A DNA stretch of 51,620 nt from assembly GCA_945862535.1 (NCBI GenBank), contig CAMAYG010000011.1, positions 1 through 51,620 of the forward strand, given 5' to 3'. This document shows positions 1-8,500 of this stretch, one piece after another. Position 1 is the first letter of the stretch. Every line of letters starts with the position of its first letter. The translations under genes and the position numbers were made by a program. The notes under the pieces were generated by a model that worked only from the letters and a program-made list of their open reading frames with translations, had not been told where the DNA came from and did not search any database. The DNA comes from Rickettsia typhi. Its GTDB lineage: Bacteria; Pseudomonadota; Alphaproteobacteria; Rickettsiales; UBA1997.

Positions 1-136
1 GTATCATTCGGGTAGGTTGCTTGAGGTTGTAAGTAATTACAATCCCAGACGAATAATCGCCAGCCTTAAACTCCATTTTACCCTTTTTAGGCTAATTTTG
101 AGCTAAGGCTACAGAATCCGGCTTATAGTTAGTCTT
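1..136 (+). ncRNA. rnpB: RNase P RNA, 3' portion (partial at window edge)
   Basis: This is the catalytic RNA of RNase P, which removes tRNA 5' leaders. Two blocks conserved in bacterial type A RNase P RNA are visible: GGGTAGGTTGCTTGAGG at about 10-26 and ACAGAATCCGGCTTATAG at 111-128, the latter being the hallmark 3' end. Between them, CAGACGAATAATCGCCA (46-62) matches the region that reads AGATGAATGACTGTCCAC in E. coli. A hairpin (AGCCTT at 62-67 with AAGGCT at 105-110) occupies the place where many alphaproteobacteria carry an extra helix; here it encloses an unusually long, AT-rich loop. The 5' part lies outside the window. The 3' end at about 130-136 is estimated. Confidence 0.9.
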
Positions 137-164
137 TTATAAAAAATAACTAAATATTAAAAAT

Positions 165-1391
165 ATGAAATCATACCTTACACTTCTTCTTGCCGTTGGT
201 ACTAAAGGCTTATTTCAAGACTATAACCCTCAAGAAAATCAAAATAATCTTCTTAATAACAATTTTAAAGATTTGAATCGTGGAGTAGATCTTAATCAGT
301 ATTTTCAACAATTGCCAGAAGATGAAGCGAAGCAAGACCTTAACTCTGCAGTAGGAAGATCTCTGCAGCTGCAGGATAGCGAAACTAATGGAAAATCGCT
401 CACTAAAAGAAGACGGCATGTGGCAGATTTGCAAACAAAACAAGCTTATAAAAATTTTCTTAATTCCAACAACAGTTTTGAAGAGTTAGTTGCTCCTTTT
501 AATGATATAGCACTAAACGCAACACAAGCAAAACAAGCAGAACAAAGAGCAAATCGAATAGACTTTGTTAACATTGTTGCTACAATGGCTCCTCAAATAA
601 TGATCGATGCCAAAGAGGCAGTAAATCAAAATAATCAGACTGCTTTTAATTCAACAACTCCAGAAACCAGAAAAATATTAAAAATATCTGCATTACTTCA
701 GGAACAACTTCAATGTCCAAATTTACCAGCTAATTTATTAGCTTTTTCCGAGTTAACTAGAGCTGAAAAAGAAAAACTTATCACTGGTAATATTGCTAAA
801 GTTGATGATAGATTTTATCCAAGAAATGTTTTTAGTGGCGACAGTGTTGTGGCTGGCATGACTATTGTCGTGACGACAGATAGCAAATCTTACAGCAATA
901 ACTGCTATGGTTATAACTGTTTATATGATCTTGTAAAAGATGAAAAAGATAAAATAGATGGTATGCCAATCGATAAATCTCTGGCTAATAAACAAAATGT
1001 TGATTCATTTAAAACTAACATTAATCAATATCACAAGGTATTAGCATCGGCTAAAGCTAAACAGGAAGCCGATGCTAAAGCTAAACAGGAAGCCGATGCT
1101 AAAGCTAAGAAGGATGTTGAAAATGCTGAAAAAGCTAAGAAGGAAGCCGAAATCAAAACCAAGAAGGGATATAAAATTATCGGAGGTTCTGGTCTTGTGA
1201 TAACCATTCTTGTTGCATTGTGTTGTTGTAGAGAAAAGATAGCTAAATGTTGTGCTGATGGATATAATCTTATTGACGAAGATCAGCAACAAAATGATAA
1301 AGAAGGGCAAGATCGTCAAGAAAGGCCAGGTAGGTTAATCCAAATTGTGGAGATGGTTGACTTAAATTCATCAAGGGGAATTCAAATATAA
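165..1391 (+). CDS. Orphan membrane-anchored protein with charged coiled-coil repeats
   Basis: I do not recognise the family. The 408-residue product starts with a short hydrophobic stretch (residues 3-17) that could be a signal peptide. A polar, Asn/Gln-rich body follows. At about 293-335 there is a strongly charged Ala/Lys/Glu region built on the 8-residue unit AKAKQEAD, which should form a coiled coil or long helix. A single hydrophobic segment (about 338-353, ending in a Cys cluster) and a polar tail follow. This layout resembles a surface or periplasmic protein with a C-terminal anchor. It starts just after rnpB and is followed after 40 bp by another orphan on the same strand, so the two may be cotranscribed. 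A secreted or host-interaction role is only an inference. Confidence 0.75.
   Translation: MKSYLTLLLAVGTKGLFQDYNPQENQNNLLNNNFKDLNRGVDLNQYFQQLPEDEAKQDLNSAVGRSLQLQDSETNGKSLTKRRRHVADLQTKQAYKNFLNSNNSFEELVAPFNDIALNATQAKQAEQRANRIDFVNIVATMAPQIMIDAKEAVNQNNQTAFNSTTPETRKILKISALLQEQLQCPNLPANLLAFSELTRAEKEKLITGNIAKVDDRFYPRNVFSGDSVVAGMTIVVTTDSKSYSNNCYGYNCLYDLVKDEKDKIDGMPIDKSLANKQNVDSFKTNINQYHKVLASAKAKQEADAKAKQEADAKAKKDVENAEKAKKEAEIKTKKGYKIIGGSGLVITILVALCCCREKIAKCCADGYNLIDEDQQQNDKEGQDRQERPGRLIQIVEMVDLNSSRGIQI
1050..1097 (+). repeat. 24-bp in-frame tandem repeat
   Basis: Two perfect copies of a 24-bp unit (1050-1073 and 1074-1097) encode AKAKQEAD twice. A third, degenerate copy starts at 1098. The unit length keeps the reading frame, so copy-number change would lengthen or shorten the predicted helix of the host gene. 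Confidence 0.9.
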
Positions 1392-1431
1392 AATTAATAG
1401 AAATAAAAATAACAATAAAATATAATAAATC

Positions 1432-2643
1432 ATGGAAGTTAACAATAAAAAAATAACCGCAGGGGCAATAATTAACAAATTAGCCAATGATAAAGTAATT
1501 ACTAAAAATAATGGTCAATTTTATGCTACAAGCAAAAATATTGCTACTGCAATAAATAAACTCTATTTAGAGGGTTTTGACTTTGACACTGCTTCAGCAG
1601 AGAGTGTTAATTGCAATAAAGAGATATTGCGATTAATATGTTCTCTTAAAGCTTCGCAAGCTGGTGGTCGCTTTGGTTTTGCTGTTAAAGCAACAACAAA
1701 TGAAGAGAAAGTCTTTAATGTTTCGAAAGATCTTGATCGGAATTGCATCAAAAAATTTAATGGCATTATCAGTCAAAATAAGTTATCACCATCTTTATCA
1801 GAAAAAACTAGTACAGAAAGTAAATTAACAATTGAAGAAAGTAATTTCAAAGATATCTTGAAAAAAAATGATACTTTTCAAGATAGTCTCACATATATCG
1901 AAAATGACATTGTTAAAAATACCAATTTTCTGCCAATAGAAATTCCACTTTGTAATAAAAAACCATATGAAGTCTATGCAGATAATTTATCCCCAGATAT
2001 TAAAGATGTTAAAAAATTTCAATATCTAACAAAGGTAGATATCCAAAAAAATCCTAAAAATATTTATCAACCATTTGAAGGTAGTCTTTATTCGATAAAT
2101 AATAATCAAATTTGTGGAATATTTAAAACTTTTAACCCCAATGCAGAAAACAATTCGCCTAATGTATCAGAGCCTTTTTTTGCAATAATTTCTAATGATT
2201 ATATGCGACATGGTTTTTCTGCACAAGATAGAAGTGATAAGGGTCGTTCCAAAGCATTGCTCGATGCTACTTTTCTAAATTATTTCGCATCGTCTTATAA
2301 ATTGCAAAAATCTACAAAAATTACATTAGATGAAAAAGTAATTTCAAATGTAGATAGTCTTGATCCTGTTTTTCAATATGTTGCCAAGAAATATAATGAA
2401 AATTTGTTGAAAAGTAACCAAATTAATGAAGCAGAAGTTAAAAACAATGTTCAACAAGCGATTGAAAATAAAGGAGATATTCCAAATAAAGGTATTAATA
2501 ATGAAATTATGGAGGAGGAAATCAAAGTAGGTAGTCAAATTAGTCCTACAGATCGTGGCTCTGATTCGGCTAGAAGCATCGTAAATTCCCCTAGCATCAC
2601 TTCAATTTCACAAATAAATCTTAAGGGATCCCTTGTTAATTAA
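1432..2643 (+). CDS. Orphan hydrophilic protein, 403 residues
   Basis: I see no recognisable catalytic motif. The product has no signal peptide and no membrane segment, and is rich in Asn, Lys, Ser and Ile. The N-terminal about 60 residues (a KITAGAIINKLANDKVI segment and onward) could be a small helical domain. The middle (about 180-300) has mixed helix/strand character, and the C-terminal about 70 residues are low-complexity and Ser/Asn-rich. It lies 40 bp downstream of the coiled-coil orphan on the same strand, with no terminator-like hairpin between them. The ATG at 1432 has no Shine-Dalgarno sequence, which is normal in this window. Orphan hydrophilic proteins of this size are common among intracellular or epibiotic bacterial effectors, but nothing here proves that role. 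Confidence 0.7.
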   Translation: MEVNNKKITAGAIINKLANDKVITKNNGQFYATSKNIATAINKLYLEGFDFDTASAESVNCNKEILRLICSLKASQAGGRFGFAVKATTNEEKVFNVSKDLDRNCIKKFNGIISQNKLSPSLSEKTSTESKLTIEESNFKDILKKNDTFQDSLTYIENDIVKNTNFLPIEIPLCNKKPYEVYADNLSPDIKDVKKFQYLTKVDIQKNPKNIYQPFEGSLYSINNNQICGIFKTFNPNAENNSPNVSEPFFAIISNDYMRHGFSAQDRSDKGRSKALLDATFLNYFASSYKLQKSTKITLDEKVISNVDSLDPVFQYVAKKYNENLLKSNQINEAEVKNNVQQAIENKGDIPNKGINNEIMEEEIKVGSQISPTDRGSDSARSIVNSPSITSISQINLKGSLVN

Positions 2644-2741
2644 CCTAGTTTATTTAAAAGAATAACTATCTGAAGCCTTTTTTTATATACTTCTAACAAG
2701 GTTTTGTAAAAAAGTTATTTTAACAAATTTAGTCTGGTGTA

Positions 2742-3053
2742 ATGCAAATAGAAATAGCCAATCTTAACTATCTGGTAAAAACAGATCAGCTTTTGCCAAA
2801 AACTTCTTTCAATCATCGATTTTGCTGGGCTTATAAAAAATTTTGGCAAAAACATTGGCAAAAATATCGCTAATATCAAAAAATCAAACGGTTGGAAGAA
2901 GTGGTTGGAAGGGCTGGATATCAAGTTGATTCTAGCCAATTGGTAAGTAAAATTCATCTTTGGAGCGAAAGAGACAAAGCAATTGCCGAGGGTCTGGAGA
3001 AGTTTAACAACCTCTTTCTTGTAGAAAATGTTGCAGGATCGATGGATTCCTAA
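2742..3053 (+). pseudogene. Nonsense-interrupted gene relic
   Basis: One reading frame runs from ATG 2742 to TAA 3051-3053, broken once by an in-frame TAA at 2871-2873. The part after the stop reads like real protein, with fragments such as KRLEEVVGRAGYQVDSSQ and LWSERDKAIAEGLEKFNN. The part before it contains WAYKKFWQKHWQKYR. The last codons (VAGSMDS) and the stop are supplied by a dispersed repeat whose other copy is near 51327. I read this as the decayed end of a larger gene, truncated by insertion of the repeat. I do not recognise the parent family. Readthrough or a short functional product is possible but unlikely. Confidence 0.5.
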
Positions 3054-3199
3054 ATACATTTTAGCGAAGTGCTGTTTAATATTGATTTTGTTGCCTTAGA
3101 TCTTCGCAACTTCGCTTCGCTTGTGCGGAGATGACGACTGGGGGAGTGCCGTTATTAACTGCAGATCTTCGCGAACTTCGCAGAAAAGGTGACGAGTTG
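3031..3199. repeat. Dispersed repeat, copy 1
   Basis: The segment GATTCCTAAATACATTTTAGC (3045-3065) followed by GAAG is also found at 51341-51361 and onward. The motif AAGGTGACGAGTTG at 3186-3199 recurs at 51500-51513. Between these lie GC-richer stretches with CTTCGC repeats and GATGACGACTGGGGGAG, which resemble 51473-51492 and 47752-47774. The composition contrasts with the AT-rich surroundings. This fits a small dispersed palindromic element family of the kind known in Rickettsiales. Confidence 0.65.
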
Positions 3200-3528
3200 T
3201 GAATTAGATATCGCGGAATTGCCAAAAATCAGTTCCAAGTCTTTATGGAAAGTCTGGCTTTTAATTTTACTGGCTTTTAACTTTAAAAGACTAATAAAGC
3301 TTGCAGATCAAAAGCCGATTGTAGATCAAAAACCGAGTTTTGCAACATAAAGATAGGGATTTTTGCATGAATACAAAAACTCATCAAATAAAGCCAAAAT
3401 AAAGCATTTCAAAGCATTTACAGACTAATAAAATTGTAAAAATTATTAAAAATTTTGAGAATCCATATTTTAAATTTACGACAGTCTCTAAGTTTCCATT
3501 TATTTATCGCCTTTGCAATATTGCAACC
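3200..3528. other. Gene-free AT-rich spacer
   Basis: No credible coding frame or RNA gene is visible here. It holds an imperfect direct repeat, AGATCAAAAGCCGA at 3305-3318 and AGATCAAAAACCGA at 3323-3336. A second direct repeat of TGGCTTTTAA lies near 3253 and 3270. It ends 3' to the minus-strand GHKL-nuclease gene and probably represents further decay of the neighbouring relic. Confidence 0.5.
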
Positions 3529-5328
3529 TTAACTTTTAATCTTCTTAGAATTTTTTATTATTTCTAAGAATGTTTTGTTGCGAGCATTTGCATCGGCAAT
3601 AATGGCATTGGGCGAGATGATTTGAATGTAAGAGTTTCTATCTTTGTAGCTATTTTGCCACACTTCGCCCTCATGAGAGAAAATTCTTTTAAAACCTTCT
3701 TTGTTTTCTAATTCATCTCTAAAATCATCTTCAACAGTTGCGAATAGATACAAATATAACTCCTTAACTCCGGCATCAAATAGCTTCTTGCTATAATTAA
3801 AGAGCTGAGAAATGCCAATGCCATTTTCCTTATAATTTGCGGTGAGTTTTTTTAATTCAATTATAACGGCTTTTTTCTTGTCTCTTGTGCTGAAATAGCC
3901 TATAATATCCATTTCTTGTGTTGATTTATGGTACTCTAAGCCATTTTTTTTAAGAAAAGTCGTTATAGTTTTCTCGCTCGCAATATAGCTATAACTCATA
4001 AATTTATCGTCTAAAAGCCATAGGTTATTTTTGTCTAATGGCACTTGCCTTTCGTCTGTTCCTTCTAGCCCCTGCCTTAAGAATAGATTGTGAATATTCG
4101 CCTCAACTTCCGTTTCTTTAAGCTCTTGAAGCTTTTTAATAATTTCTTGTCGGTGCAAAATGTATCTTATTAAATCGTTGCTGACACATTTTTTTATTTT
4201 TTCAATTGAGACATTTTTATTTTCCAGGTCTTTCTCTTCTTTTCTTGCTTTTTTATAGGCATTATCAAGCACTTTTGTTTCATCGACAAAGCCAATCAAA
4301 TCTTTGTTTTCTATGTAATCTGCGAGATACAAATATTTTGCTTTTAAATCGTTGATTTGTTTAGTATTTTGCTCTTCCAGTTCGGGAAATTTCTTATGTA
4401 ACAATTTATTAAGCTCTGTGATCAATTGACTTTTTACATCCGACCATTCAATAATAAGGCTTTCTTGCAAAGAATCTTCATCTTCTGTTGCAATATCTAG
4501 CTCGTGATATTGATTTGCTTGTTTGTTGATCCAGTAGGATTCAAGTAGAAAAGTTATGTGATAGCCTTCTATTTTCTTTAATTTTATTTTAAGATCTTTT
4601 GAAAACCTTTGCATAGGCCTGCCATTGATGCACACAAAATCATCTAAAATAGCTGTTTCGCTCTTTTCAAATCGATAAAATAAGGTCAGATCTATCGACT
4701 CTTCTTGTTCTTTTCCTCTTTTTGTTACTTTAAAATTTAAAGCTTGAATGTTTTTGAAGCTATCTCGGTCGATTTTTCGGCTATTATCGTTATTTATAAC
4801 AATTTCGCAATCTTTCGTTCTTAAAAAAAGAAACGGATATATGTGATTATAGATTTCTTGATAGGCTTTATCTAGGTCGTAGATGGTGTCTTCTAATGGA
4901 TCGCTTAAAGTGACAACGGTTTCTCTGCTATTGTCGTTAATTGGCTGTGGTGCAAGCTTCTCTTCGCTTAATTCGGCGGTAAAATCAAACTCGACCAACT
5001 CTTTATTTTGCCTGCTCGATATGCGAACTTTTTTGAATGATTTTAAATAAGAAAGCCTGCCAATTCCTTGACAGCCCTGCTCTTGCTTATGCCTGCTAAA
5101 ATAAGTAAGGAAAGATTTTTTATTCTCTTGGTTAAAACCTTCTCCATTATCTGTTACTGAAACTGAAGATAGGAAAGAGTCTTGGGTTAAATATTCGTTG
5201 CTTGGTGTAATATTTATTAAAATTTTGCTTGCACCGGCCTGAATAGAATTAACCAAAGCCTCTTTTATGGCTTCATAAATAGTGGTTTTAGGGTAGTTTT
5301 TAACTGCATTAGTGATGTCGGCTTTCAT
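3529..5328 (-). CDS. GHKL ATPase with C-terminal PD-(D/E)XK nuclease-like domain
   Basis: The N-terminal about 200 residues form a GHKL (Hsp90/MutL/gyrase-type) ATP-binding domain. The N box EALVNSIQAGA carries Glu23 and Asn27, the G1 box is DNGEGF at 60-65, and a glycine motif GCQGIGRLS spans 85-93. The middle (about 330-430) is Lys/Glu-rich and helical. Near the C terminus, MDIIGY (Asp474) followed by AVIIELKK (Glu491, Lys493) matches the D...ExK core of PD-(D/E)XK nucleases. Bacterial MutL/MORC-like ATPases fused to, or next to, restriction-type nucleases are known from genome-defence contexts (established family knowledge); the role here is inferred. The gene stands alone, divergent from addA, beside decayed DNA. 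No methyltransferase is visible nearby. The start ATG is at 5326-5328. Confidence 0.8.
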   Translation of the reverse strand: MKADITNAVKNYPKTTIYEAIKEALVNSIQAGASKILINITPSNEYLTQDSFLSSVSVTDNGEGFNQENKKSFLTYFSRHKQEQGCQGIGRLSYLKSFKKVRISSRQNKELVEFDFTAELSEEKLAPQPINDNSRETVVTLSDPLEDTIYDLDKAYQEIYNHIYPFLFLRTKDCEIVINNDNSRKIDRDSFKNIQALNFKVTKRGKEQEESIDLTLFYRFEKSETAILDDFVCINGRPMQRFSKDLKIKLKKIEGYHITFLLESYWINKQANQYHELDIATEDEDSLQESLIIEWSDVKSQLITELNKLLHKKFPELEEQNTKQINDLKAKYLYLADYIENKDLIGFVDETKVLDNAYKKARKEEKDLENKNVSIEKIKKCVSNDLIRYILHRQEIIKKLQELKETEVEANIHNLFLRQGLEGTDERQVPLDKNNLWLLDDKFMSYSYIASEKTITTFLKKNGLEYHKSTQEMDIIGYFSTRDKKKAVIIELKKLTANYKENGIGISQLFNYSKKLFDAGVKELYLYLFATVEDDFRDELENKEGFKRIFSHEGEVWQNSYKDRNSYIQIISPNAIIADANARNKTFLEIIKNSKKIKS

Positions 5329-5341
5329 TTTATAATAAAAT

Positions 5342-5394
5342 GGTTTTTATTGTTAATGGGGTTTTTATTGTTAATGGGGTTTTTATTGTTAAGG
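5342..5394. repeat. 18-bp tandem repeat in a divergent promoter region
   Basis: The unit GGTTTTTATTGTTAATGG occurs at 5342-5359 and 5360-5377, with a slightly changed third copy at 5378-5394. It lies 13 bp upstream of the start of the minus-strand GHKL-nuclease gene, in the 265-bp gap shared with addA. Copy number could affect that gene's leader or promoter. The rest of the gap is A/T-rich, with AAAAAAGCAA runs at 5514-5551. Confidence 0.85.
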
Positions 5395-5593
5395 GGCAAT
5401 ATAATTTCTCAATTTTAGCTTTACAAGTCCAAATAAACTAATTGTCACCACTTAATTTGCAATAACATTGTTGATTATAAGATTATTTTCTTTAATAATT
5501 TGCCTTAAAAACAAAAAAGCAAAAAAGCAAAAGCAGAAGCAAAAAAGCAACTTTTAATAAGACCTTATAAACAAACACCTAAATGGCACTTAA

Positions 5594-8500
5594 ATGGCAA
5601 TTTCACAAGAAGAAATAGAGCAAAGGAAATTAGCATCTAATCCGCAAGAATCGATATGGCTTTATGCCTCTGCTGGCTCGGGCAAAACCAAAACCTTAAT
5701 CGACCGCATCATTAGGCTACTGCTTAGCGGAACAATGCCAAATAAAATCTTATGCCTTACCTACACCGAAGCGGCAATTAGCGAAATTGTTAACAGAATT
5801 AATCTAGAATTAATTTCAATTGCCCTAAGTAATTGCGAAGATCTTGCGAACAAACTAACAGAGCTAGAATTGCCAAATAAGCCGTCGGACTTAGACTTTG
5901 CCCGCAGTCTTTACGAAAAAATTAACTTCGGAGACAATAAACTTAACATTCTCACTCTACATTCTTTTTCGCAGATGATGCTAAAGAATTTTCCAATTGA
6001 AGCTGGAGTAAAGCCTAATTTCGCCATCGCCAATAATCTAGAGAAAAGATCGTTAATTAACAAAGCCACGAATCTGGTAATAGAAAGATCGGGCAGGGAT
6101 TCTGCCTATTTTGAAATCGTTAGCAATTATTATAATATCTATGAAAAATTTTCCTTGGATGGCAGTGAAAATATATTATCGCTATTTGTTGATTTTATTG
6201 GCTTTGGCAACCCAGAAAGCAAAAATGAAGAGCCAAAATTTTCTGCAAAATTACAAAAAATGTTTTTATGGCAAATTGCCGATGAAGCCAATATCAGCCA
6301 GCAATCGCCAACCGCAAAATTTATTAATATTTTAAATTCAGGAATTGCCAATTGCGAAACTGTGGCAACAATAATTAGCAACATTATTAACAGCGGGATA
6401 TTTGCTAGCGATTTTGCTGAATTTAAAACCTTAATCCTTGCCACAAAAGGCACTTCTAAAAGCAAAGCCGATGTAATTAGTTTTCTAGAAACCCCCAACC
6501 AAGAATCTTTTGACAAATTAATCACCAAAGGCAATAAAATCAGTAGCAGAATTATCAAAATCTTACAGCCAGATAGCACGACAAAATTAAAAACACTGCA
6601 GGAGATCTTATTCTTCATCAATATAACGAAAGTTATTATAGAGGGATATTGCGACAACATTACCAAACTTGGCTTTTACTATTTAGTTTCGCAGAATTAT
6701 CAAGAATTAAAGAATAAAAATAGCCTTTTAGACTTCGATGATTTAATAAGTCGCACAAGGTTTTTATTAAAAAATATCGAATATCAATGGATTTTATATA
6801 AATTAAACGGTCTTTACAATCATATCTTGCTAGACGAATCGCAAGATACCAACCCCGAACAATGGGAAATAGTCGAGAAATTAACCGAAGATTTCTTTAG
6901 TGGCGAAGGCGGAAGTGAAAAAAAAACCCTGTTTATTGTTGGCGATCGCAAGCAGTCGATCTATAATTTTCAAGGTGCCAACCCCAATAAAACCGAAGAA
7001 GTTGCAATAAAATTTTCTCAACATCTCAAGCCAATATCTTTCAAATATTCGTTTCGTTTTACTCAAATAATTGCTAATGTTGTTGATTATGTATTTTCTA
7101 GCGAAAAATTTTGCGATGCGGTAAGTAACGGAAGCGGTGTGCAAGGCTCGTATCAAGGTCATGTTTCGGCAAAAATTACCAAGGAATCAAAAGAAAAAAC
7201 AGAAGATCGCAATGGCGGATTGGTAGAATTGTGGCAAATTTTTAATGGCGATCAAGTCGCGGAAATAGCCGATAAATCGCCAGGTTTTAGCAATTTTCTT
7301 GCCAAATATTCACAAAACCCCGATGAAGAAGATCGCGATGGCGAAGAAGCCGAAGCAGAATCTGCTCAAGAAGCAACTTTGGCAAACAAAAACAGCACTA
7401 AGAAGGAAGGTCCAAAAATCAAGATTGCCTCGAGTTTTGCTATTGCGAGCAAAATTAAAAAATGGATCGATGACGGCAGAATACTTGCAACAACGAATCG
7501 CCAAATTACCTTCTCTGACATTATGATATTGGCTCCTAAAAGAAGCGATTTTAACATTATTTACGAGGCTCTTAGGCACTTTGATATTCCAGTAAATGCT
7601 AATGAAAAAATTACACTTTTCCATAATTTTGCAGTTCTAGATTTGTTGTCGGCCCTTAAATTTATCTTGCTTGAGGACGATGATTTGAATTTGGCAGGAT
7701 TGCTAAAATCTGCTTTTTTTAACTTTAACGATTTAGAAATTTTCGATCTTTGCGAGCAAAAGCAACAGAATAAAACTTCACTTTTTACAGCATTATCTAG
7801 GAGCGAAAAATTTACCAAGGCTACCAGAATGCTTGTTAAGCTACAGCAATTTGCCAAAAAAGCCACTATCGTCGAGGTAATTTATTATTTAGCCGGAATT
7901 GCCGATTTCCGCAAAAATATTGCCACAGAATTTGGCTATGAAGCATTGACCGAATTTAATGGTTTTTTATCAATAATTATCCCGCTTGCCGAAAAAATCA
8001 CTAATTTACAAGAACTTATTAGCATTATTGACGATCAAGACCTAAAAGAAAAAAAGGAAATAACAGCACAAGAAGCGGTAATTATCAATACTATACATGG
8101 CTCTAAGGGTTTGGAGGCAAATATTATTATCACTATATTTAGTAATGACAACACTTCTAGCAGAGGAGTTAAAGTAAATAAAACTCTAATTAATCAAAAT
8201 GGAGAGTTTGCCGAATCTTATGTTGGCGATTCCAAAACGACAAATATCGCAAAAGCTATCAATATTAGCAACGACAACGATAATAAAGAACTGCATTCAT
8301 CGCTAAAATTCTTATCAACAGAGTTATTTTTGCCAATTTATCACGATTTACATAAGCAGGAACGATTAAAACACCAAGAGAAAAAAAGACTGCTTTATGT
8401 GGCAATGACCAGAGCATGTTGCGAATTATATCTTGTGCCAGTTGACGAGAAAGGTAAATTATATCAGGAAGTGCATAAAGTTTTAGCAAGTGCCGAAATC

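Noticed and set aside
1-76. Minus-strand open frame running off the left edge from an ATG at 74-76
   Set aside because: It lies wholly within sequence that matches the conserved 3' part of RNase P RNA on the plus strand.
2715-3059. Minus-strand open frame of 114 codons
   Set aside because: The opposite strand carries protein-like sequence with a single nonsense codon, and this frame gives Phe/Leu-rich sequence typical of an antisense shadow.
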